Shown here one piece after another: positions 54,012 through 57,977 of a DNA stretch of 57,977 bases. Under the pieces are notes generated by a model. That model was not told the origin of the DNA. It did not search any database and worked only from the letters and a program-made list of their open reading frames with translations. Both the position numbers and the translations under genes were made by a program. The stretch lies in assembly GCA_020724425.1 (NCBI GenBank), contig DYGY01000012.1, positions 1 to 57,977 on the forward strand, written 5' to 3'. Source of the DNA: Thermaerobacter marianensis (GTDB lineage Bacteria > Bacillota > Sulfobacillia > DVGY01). Numbering within the stretch: position 1 is the stretch's first letter; each line of letters opens with the position of its first letter.

Positions 54012-54086
54012 TCCACGCTAGCTCAATGGTAGAGCATCCGGCTGTTAACCGGAGGGTTGCAGGTTCGAGTCCTGCGCGTGGAGCCA
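54012..54086 (+). tRNA. tRNA-Asn (GTT)
   Basis: The full cloverleaf is visible: acceptor TCCACGC with GCGTGGA, D stem GCTC/GAGC, anticodon stem TCCGG/CCGGA with GTT in loop CTGTTAA, T stem GCAGG/CCTGC. The 3' CCA is encoded. Confidence 0.97.
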
Positions 54087-54099
54087 TTTAATTTTTGAC

Positions 54100-54128
54100 T
54101 TGAAAAATAGTCGTTTCTATCATATAAT
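54100..54128 (+). promoter_or_regulatory. Promoter upstream of tRNA-Met
   Basis: TTGAAA at 54100-54105, 17 bases, TATAAT at 54123-54128, in the space between the Asn and Met tRNA genes. Confidence 0.65.
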
Positions 54129-54151
54129 GTATCTTGCGCTTAGCGTTTGTT

Positions 54152-54224
54152 GGGCCCATAGCTCAGCGGTTAGAGCAGGGGTCTCATAAACCCAAGGTCG
54201 CTGGTTCAAATCCAGCTGGGCCCA
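54152..54224 (+). tRNA. tRNA-Met (CAT), elongator-like
   Basis: Acceptor GGGCCCA with TGGGCCC, D stem GCTC/GAGC, anticodon loop CTCATAA with CAT, T stem GCTGG/CCAGC. The anticodon stem lacks the three G-C pairs of an initiator, so it is an elongator; a lysidine-modified Ile tRNA cannot be excluded. CCA is not encoded. Confidence 0.92.
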
Positions 54225-54235
54225 CAAAAAAAGTA

Positions 54236-54264
54236 TTGCATTAGGGCCGTAAATCTTGTATAAT
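54236..54264 (+). promoter_or_regulatory. Promoter upstream of tRNA-Glu
   Basis: TTGCAT at 54236-54241, 17 bases, TATAAT at 54259-54264. Confidence 0.65.
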
Positions 54265-54297
54265 CATCAAGGCAACGGTTGAGACACAACAATTCCA

Positions 54298-54369
54298 GGC
54301 CCCATAGTCAAGTGGTTAAGACACCGGCCTTTCACGTCGGCGACGCGGGTTCGAATCCCGCTGGGGTCA
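54298..54369 (+). tRNA. tRNA-Glu (TTC)
   Basis: Acceptor GGCCCCA with TGGGGTC, D arm GTC/GAC, anticodon loop CTTTCAC with TTC, T stem GCGGG/CCCGC. CCA is not encoded. Confidence 0.95.
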
Positions 54370-54375
54370 CAATTT

Positions 54376-54410
54376 ATGCGGCTCTTTTATGGGCCGCATT
54401 GTAGTATAAT
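54376..54410 (+). promoter_or_regulatory. Hairpin and isolated -10 hexamer between tRNA-Glu and tRNA-Val
   Basis: ATGCGGC at 54376-54382 pairs with GCCGCAT at 54393-54399, and TATAAT occurs at 54405-54410, only nine bases before tRNA-Val. No good -35 lies at the right distance. It may be a processing hairpin or a weak terminator-promoter combination. Confidence 0.4.
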
Positions 54411-54418
54411 GATATATT

Positions 54419-54494
54419 GGGCGCGTGGCTCAGTGGCTAGAGCGCTTGACTCACATTCAAGAGATCACAGGTTCGATCCCTGTCGTGCCCACCA
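54419..54494 (+). tRNA. tRNA-Val (CAC)
   Basis: Acceptor GGGCGCG with CGTGCCC (one G-T pair), D stem GCTC/GAGC, anticodon stem CTTGA/TCAAG with CAC in loop CTCACAT, T stem ACAGG/CCTGT. CCA is encoded at 54492-54494. Confidence 0.95.
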
Positions 54495-54497
54495 GTG

Positions 54498-54535
54498 AAA
54501 GAATAAGGCCCGGTGTTTGCCGCCTTATTCTTTTT
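54498..54535 (+). terminator. Terminator after the tRNA cluster
   Basis: AAAGAATAAGGC at 54498-54509 pairs with GCCTTATTCTTT at 54522-54533, followed by more T. It has a 12-base loop. Confidence 0.85.
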
Positions 54536-54605
54536 GTGTATAACAAAAAGGACTACAATTGTTGTTTGTTGATTGTAAAGAGGTATAATTAAGAGGGGGT
54601 TCATC

Positions 54606-54914
54606 TTGAAATATGAATTGCCATATTATGCAGTTATCTTTTCTTCTTTGAGAAATAAGGAAGATGGATATCAAGAGATGGCTTTGGAGATGTTGAAACT
54701 TGCGGAACAGCAACCAGGCTTTCTTGGGGTAGAGAGTGTTAGAGGACAAGATGGTTTTGGTATAACTGTTTCGTACTGGTCATCACTAGAGGCTATAGAC
54801 AGATGGAAGGCACATCCTTCCCATGTGATAGCTCAGGAATTGGGAAAAGAGAAGTGGTATGAAGAGTATGGAATAAGGGTTTGCAGGGTTGAAAGACAAA
54901 GCTTTTTTGGATAG
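54606..54914 (+). CDS. Antibiotic biosynthesis monooxygenase (ABM)-family protein
   Basis: A 102-residue ferredoxin-like-fold protein of the ABM/YgiN superfamily: [30 protein letters not shown], and [23 protein letters not shown] are typical. Members act as heme-degrading or quinol monooxygenases or have no known activity; the exact one cannot be read from this sequence. The start is TTG 54606 after GAGGGGG. It is 10 bases before yajQ. No membrane segment or signal peptide. Confidence 0.85.
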   Translation: MKYELPYYAVIFSSLRNKEDGYQEMALEMLKLAEQQPGFLGVESVRGQDGFGITVSYWSSLEAIDRWKAHPSHVIAQELGKEKWYEEYGIRVCRVERQSFFG

Positions 54915-54924
54915 GAGTGGTTTT

Positions 54925-55416
54925 ATGGCTAAGGATGCTTCTTTTGATATTGTTTCAAAGGTTAATATGCAGGAAGTAGATAATGCGATTAATCAGACTA
55001 CTAAGGAAATCTCTCAGAGGTATGACTTTAAGGGGAGCAAGGTTGAGGTTACCTTAGAAGGGGAAGAAATGAAGCTTGTGGCTGATTCAGACTTTCAGTT
55101 AAGGAGTGTTATTGATATCCTGCAATCTAAACTGGTACGAAGAAAGGTCCCTATCGAGAATTTTGAGTATGGGAAAATAGAGGCTGCTAGCGGTGGTACT
55201 GTAAGACAGGTGGTTAAAATTAAACAAGGTATAGATGCAGATGTAGCTAAGGAAATTGTTAAGGATATTAAGGGACTGAAGATTAAGGTACAAGCTCAAA
55301 TTATGGGTGACCAGGTTCGGGTTTCTGGAAAGAATAGAGATGATCTTCAAACGGTAATAGGGTTCTTAAAGGAACAAGATTATGGTTTGGAGTTGCAATT
55401 TGTTAACTATAGGTAG
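54925..55416 (+). CDS. yajQ: YajQ-family nucleotide-binding protein
   Basis: Cytoplasmic protein of 163 residues with two ferredoxin-like halves: [32 protein letters not shown] at residues 30-43, and [20 protein letters not shown] near 130. Family members bind cyclic di-GMP or nucleic acid; in Bacillota the function is little studied. ATG 54925 follows TAGGAGTGG; an earlier in-frame ATG at 54889 overlaps the upstream gene. It ends just before a strong hairpin. Confidence 0.93.
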   Translation: MAKDASFDIVSKVNMQEVDNAINQTTKEISQRYDFKGSKVEVTLEGEEMKLVADSDFQLRSVIDILQSKLVRRKVPIENFEYGKIEAASGGTVRQVVKIKQGIDADVAKEIVKDIKGLKIKVQAQIMGDQVRVSGKNRDDLQTVIGFLKEQDYGLELQFVNYR

Positions 55417-55424
55417 GTTGATAG

Positions 55425-55454
55425 AATCCCCACGGCTAAGGCTGTGGGGATTTT
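55425..55454 (+). terminator. Intrinsic terminator after yajQ
   Basis: AATCCCCACGGC at 55425-55436 pairs with GCTGTGGGGATT at 55441-55452 (one G-T pair, TAAG loop), then T. The sequence also resembles IS200/IS605 end hairpins, but position favours termination. Confidence 0.75.
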
Positions 55455-55506
55455 GGGTTCTGTAAACCCCCAAGAGTTTAGCCACCGCATGATGGACGCT
55501 AGTCAT

Positions 55507-55538
55507 AAAAACCCATTGCCATAGGCAGTGGTTTTTTT
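55507..55538 (+). terminator. Second terminator-like hairpin before the gntR promoter
   Basis: CCATTGCC at 55513-55520 pairs with GGCAGTGG at 55524-55531 with a three-base loop and one wobble, followed by seven T. It is one of two tandem terminators between yajQ and the ABC operon. Confidence 0.7.
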
Positions 55539-55549
55539 ACGTGCATAGG

Positions 55550-55578
55550 TTGACAAAAGGAATTCAGAGTGATATATT
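55550..55578 (+). promoter_or_regulatory. Promoter of the gntR-ABC operon
   Basis: TTGACA at 55550-55555, 17 bases, TATATT at 55573-55578. The operator repeats begin right after the -10. Confidence 0.75.
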
Positions 55579-55579
55579 T

Positions 55580-55613
55580 ACTGTACTATATAAAATAGTA
55601 CACATAGTACAGT
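55580..55613 (+). promoter_or_regulatory. YtrA-type operator with three half-sites
   Basis: TGTACTAT at 55582-55589 and ATAGTACA at 55595-55602 and again at 55604-55611. The outer arms ACTGTACTAT (55580-55589) and ATAGTACAGT (55604-55613) are exact reverse complements. It lies between the -10 and the gntR ribosome binding site, matching autorepression. Confidence 0.8.
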
Positions 55614-55626
55614 TGGAGGTGGGAAT

Positions 55627-56031
55627 GTGTTTACTGTAGATCCCACAAGTAGTGTACCAATCTATCAACAACTGGTTGAACAGGTGAAAGAGGGTGTCTT
55701 GAAGGGTACTCTTACTCCTGGTGATAGGCTTCCATCTGTTAGGGAGTTGGCGACCATGATTACTATTAATCCCAACACCATTCAAAAGGCTTATCAGGAA
55801 CTAGAGAGGCAAAATGTCATTGAGACTATTAGGGGTAGAGGAAACTATGTTGCAAGGACTTATCAGGCAAGGCCTGATGAGGAAAGACTGGCATTAGTCG
55901 AAGAGATGTTTAGGCGTTCAGTTGTAGAGGCTAGGTATGCCGGTTTGAGCTCTGAAGAGATTATTACTCTTGTGAAATCTATTTTGGCAAGCTACGGCGG
56001 GAGGGAGAGTGTGAAAGATGTTAAGGATTAA
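55627..56031 (+). CDS. GntR-family regulator, YtrA subfamily
   Basis: A 134-residue regulator with the winged helix (VPIYQQLVEQVKEGVLKGTL, GDRLPSVRELATMITINPNT, IQKAYQELERQNVIETIRGR) and the very short C-terminal part characteristic of YtrA proteins. Such regulators repress an ABC transporter in the same operon. The start is GTG 55627 after TTGGAGGTGG. Its end overlaps the ATPase gene by 14 bases. The palindromes just upstream are the likely binding site. Inducer unknown, often envelope-active compounds. Confidence 0.92.
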   Translation: MFTVDPTSSVPIYQQLVEQVKEGVLKGTLTPGDRLPSVRELATMITINPNTIQKAYQELERQNVIETIRGRGNYVARTYQARPDEERLALVEEMFRRSVVEARYAGLSSEEIITLVKSILASYGGRESVKDVKD

Positions 56032-56914
56032 GGATCTTAACAAGAAATTTGGCAGTTATCAGGTTTTAAGTGATATCAATCTGGAAGTCAGTGAAGGCTC
56101 TATTACAGGCCTGGTAGGTCCCAATGGAGCGGGAAAAACAACCCTGTTGCAGGCTATCATGGGCATCACAAAACCAGATGAAGGGTCAATCACATTCATG
56201 GGTCAGGATATCCAAAGTGCTTGGGAAGTTAAAAATCGCATTGGTTATGTTCCGGATCAGTCGGTTTTCTATCCCGGCTTTACTGTGGCAGATATGGTTC
56301 GGTTTTATGGGTACGCTTATGCAACTTGGGATGAGGAGCGTTATGCTGAGTTGAGTAAGGTTCTAGTGCTTCCTTTAAATAAGAAGATTAAGAGCCTATC
56401 CAAAGGGATGAAGGCTCAGTTAGCTATTCTTCTGGCTCTTTCCTTTAGACCTAAAATGTTGATACTTGATGAACCTACTGCAGGGTTAGACCCTATTAAT
56501 CGTAGACTGCTCTATAACTTGATGCTAGATGAGGTTGCAGAGAACGGCACAAATGTCTTGATTTCTAGTCATGGGTTAGCTGAACTTGAACGTATATGTG
56601 ATCATATAGTCTTTATTGATAAAGGCCGCATTTTGCTAGATAGTGATTTAGATTCACTTAAGCAACAGATTAGGAAGGTTCAGGTTGTCTTTCAAGGAGA
56701 GTTCCCCTCAGAATTAAAAGGACATCCTGATCTAATTGGTTTAGAACAGTTTGGCAGAGTATATCGCTTAATCTTTCAGTCTGACGATATTTTACGTGTG
56801 ATTCAACAATACCAGCCTGTATTACTAGAAGATATTGATATTAGTCTTGAAGAAATATTTATCTACAATGTGAGGGGAGTGGCAGATGATGTTAAGTTTC
56901 TTTCCCGTAAATAG
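56018..56914 (+). CDS. ABC transporter ATP-binding protein
   Basis: ATPase of an ABC-2 exporter, 298 residues. Walker A GPNGAGKTT near residues 35-43, signature LSKGMKAQLA near 127, Walker B LILDEPTAGLD near 149, and SSHGLAELE with the switch His. The C-terminal extension is typical of YtrB/drug-exporter ATPases. ATG 56018 lies inside the gntR end, and its stop overlaps the permease start by about 29 bases, so all three genes are co-translated. Confidence 0.93.
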   Translation: MLRIKDLNKKFGSYQVLSDINLEVSEGSITGLVGPNGAGKTTLLQAIMGITKPDEGSITFMGQDIQSAWEVKNRIGYVPDQSVFYPGFTVADMVRFYGYAYATWDEERYAELSKVLVLPLNKKIKSLSKGMKAQLAILLALSFRPKMLILDEPTAGLDPINRRLLYNLMLDEVAENGTNVLISSHGLAELERICDHIVFIDKGRILLDSDLDSLKQQIRKVQVVFQGEFPSELKGHPDLIGLEQFGRVYRLIFQSDDILRVIQQYQPVLLEDIDISLEEIFIYNVRGVADDVKFLSRK

Positions 56915-57887
56915 GGGGTTGTTGTGGAAGGAGTGGGTAAATTATGGAGGCCTAATTACTGTCTTCTTCTTGTTGGTAGTTTATCATTATCCTTTGTCTT
57001 TATTACTGGCAGTTAATAGGGCTGGTAGGGAAGAGAATACTGGGCCTTTTTATGCTTATGTGTCTGCAGCGATTAACAAGATGACTATGAATTATAGCGG
57101 AGAACTGATTATTTTTGCTAGTATTCTCTTTGCAGTATTTCTGGCGAGCATGTTATTAGGGGAAGAACGTAGGAATGGTACTATGGGTCTGCTATTCTCT
57201 ATGCCTTACAGCAGACGAGAGATTCTTATCAATAAGTATATATTTGGTGTGTTATCTCTCTTTGGTATCTATCTGGTTAATGGTTTGATGTATCTAGGGA
57301 TACTGGCTAGCAGCAGTGAACTACAAGCTCTTGTATCTGTTAGTGATATTCTTAGTTGGATGGTTATTCAGTTTGTGATCATGGTTAGTATTTTCTCGTT
57401 TGCTTTAATCTTTGGTTCTTTAGCAGGCTCTACTCTTTCGGGTGCTGTGCTATCTGGCATTTTCTTAATATTTCCAATAGGTTTTGCGATACTAATTGAT
57501 GAGAACCTTGCTTTGTTAATGGGGTATAGGGATTTTGGGGTTAGAAATGTTCTGGTGGGAACCGGCTACTGGTTGACTCTCCCGGGCTATTTTGCAGAAC
57601 CTAGGGTGGTTTGGTCATACTGGTATCTATTTATCATTGTTAGTGTTCTCATGTTCTATATTGCTCTTAGAATTTTTGAGCATAATCCTGTTGAAAGAAA
57701 TGGGGAACTCTTAATGTTTCCTCGTCTAGAACTAATCCTTAAGGTTGGTGTGGCTTTTTGCACTATGCTTCTTGTTGGCGGGATAGTGTTTGCTAGAGGG
57801 GGATTAGGAATATTCGGTTATCTGGTTGGTGCTGGTTTAGGGTGGTTAGTAAGTTATTATGCTATTAAGCTGCAAAGACGTGTATAG
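56886..57887 (+). CDS. ABC-2-type transporter permease
   Basis: A 333-residue integral membrane protein with about eight hydrophobic segments, including a first helix near 20-36 and the cytoplasmic coupling segment EERRNGTMGLLFSMPYSRREIL near residues 95-116. It is the membrane subunit for the preceding ATPase. ATG 56886 or 56889 is used. It overlaps the ATPase gene by about 29 bases. Its stop is the last codon before the terminator that precedes the intron sequence. The substrate is unknown. Confidence 0.85.
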   Translation: MMLSFFPVNRGLLWKEWVNYGGLITVFFLLVVYHYPLSLLLAVNRAGREENTGPFYAYVSAAINKMTMNYSGELIIFASILFAVFLASMLLGEERRNGTMGLLFSMPYSRREILINKYIFGVLSLFGIYLVNGLMYLGILASSSELQALVSVSDILSWMVIQFVIMVSIFSFALIFGSLAGSTLSGAVLSGIFLIFPIGFAILIDENLALLMGYRDFGVRNVLVGTGYWLTLPGYFAEPRVVWSYWYLFIIVSVLMFYIALRIFEHNPVERNGELLMFPRLELILKVGVAFCTMLLVGGIVFARGGLGIFGYLVGAGLGWLVSYYAIKLQRRV

Positions 57888-57922
57888 AGTAGAAGAACCC
57901 CATTTCTTGGGGTTCTTCTACT
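57888..57922 (+). terminator. Perfect 14-bp terminator-like hairpin before the intron
   Basis: AGTAGAAGAACCCC at 57888-57901 is the exact reverse complement of GGGGTTCTTCTACT at 57909-57922 with loop ATTTCTT. The T tract that would normally follow is replaced by GTGTGCGCC, where the intron begins. Confidence 0.85.
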
Positions 57923-57924
57923 GT

Positions 57925-57977
57925 GTGCGCCCGGCATGGGCGGTAACTTGGCGGTGAAAGTCCGCTATGGGCTTGGC
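57925..57977 (+). mobile_element. 5' end of a group II intron, probably class C, cut by the window end
   Basis: From 57925 the sequence reads GTGCG, CCCGGCATGGG (57930-57940), then GGTGAAAGTCC (57953-57963) and continues to the window end. GTGYG and CCCGGCATGGG followed by GGTGARAGTCC are the start of domain I in bacterial group II introns such as the class C intron of Oceanobacillus. Class C introns insert just after terminator hairpins, as here. The intron-encoded protein lies outside. The strand is that of the preceding operon. Confidence 0.8.

Noticed and set aside
55425-55454. CCCCACGGC hairpin behind yajQ as another IS200/IS605 end
   Set aside because: The stem resembles such ends, but there is no second end or transposase part nearby, and it stands right at a gene end with T after it, so termination is simpler.
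1-57977. CRISPR arrays, prophage or integrative elements
   Set aside because: No regularly spaced repeats, cas genes, integrase or phage structural genes were seen; the holin-named protein at 6442 is a chromosomal membrane family.

Overview
The window is a chromosomal segment of a low-to-medium GC, endospore-forming member of the Bacillota, most likely an anaerobic clostridia-type organism. The evidence is the gene content and order: an hrcA-grpE-dnaK-dnaJ-prmA-rsmE-mtaB heat-shock cluster behind a perfect CIRCE element, the sporulation genes spoIIP, yqfC, yqfD and CotF-like coat genes, two T-box leaders, a yqfC-yqfD-phoH-pgpH-ybeY-dgkA-era-recO block, glyQS followed by ppsR-ppdK, and dnaG-rpoD. 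PPDK and the absence of respiratory genes agree with an anaerobe but do not prove it. No rRNA is present and I cannot name a genus.

Layout. 1-505 carries what looks like a decayed IS200/IS605 (tnpB-type) remnant whose right end runs into the start of recD2. 478-11443 is information processing and sporulation: recD2, comEC, holA, rpsT (reverse), a holin-like membrane protein, spoIIP, a small membrane protein, lepA, hemW. 11449-20134 is the CIRCE-controlled chaperone cluster continuing into RNA/protein modification genes and ddl. 20198-21329 has a HIT protein, rpsU and yqeY. 21364-26058 is accessory: a metallo-beta-lactamase-fold protein with a 27-codon membrane micropeptide downstream, a secreted DUF5667-like protein with a lipoprotein, and a TetR-regulated ABC-2 exporter with visible operators.

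26059-29089 is an arginine operon (argG-argH) led by an unusual gene for only the N-terminal domain of carbamoyl-phosphate synthase small subunit. 29094-29939 holds reverse-strand membrane and coat genes. 30062-41152 is a long forward block (yqfC to recO and a DUF4342 protein), including a tiny yqzL gene overlapping recO. 41155-51118 carries the glycine T-box with glyQ-glyS, a 28-bp perfect palindrome before ppsR-ppdK, then dnaG-rpoD. 51194-53918 has two small exported or membrane proteins and a T-box-like leader ahead of cysE-cysK. 53970-54494 holds four tRNA genes (Asn, Met, Glu, Val), at least three of them preceded by their own promoter-like sequence. 54606-57887 holds an ABM-family protein, yajQ and a YtrA-type GntR-regulated ABC exporter. 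The last 53 bases match the 5' end of a group II intron placed directly after a perfect 14-bp terminator-like hairpin, as expected for class C introns.

The observations most worth following are the stand-alone CarA N-terminal domain under an ArgR-box-like promoter, the group IIC-type intron boundary, the IS-derived start region of recD2, the 28-bp palindrome before ppsR where ccpN is often found in relatives, the micropeptide behind the MBL gene, and several genes whose ribosome binding site lies in the 3' arm of a hairpin. All family assignments come from reading motifs; no database search was run.
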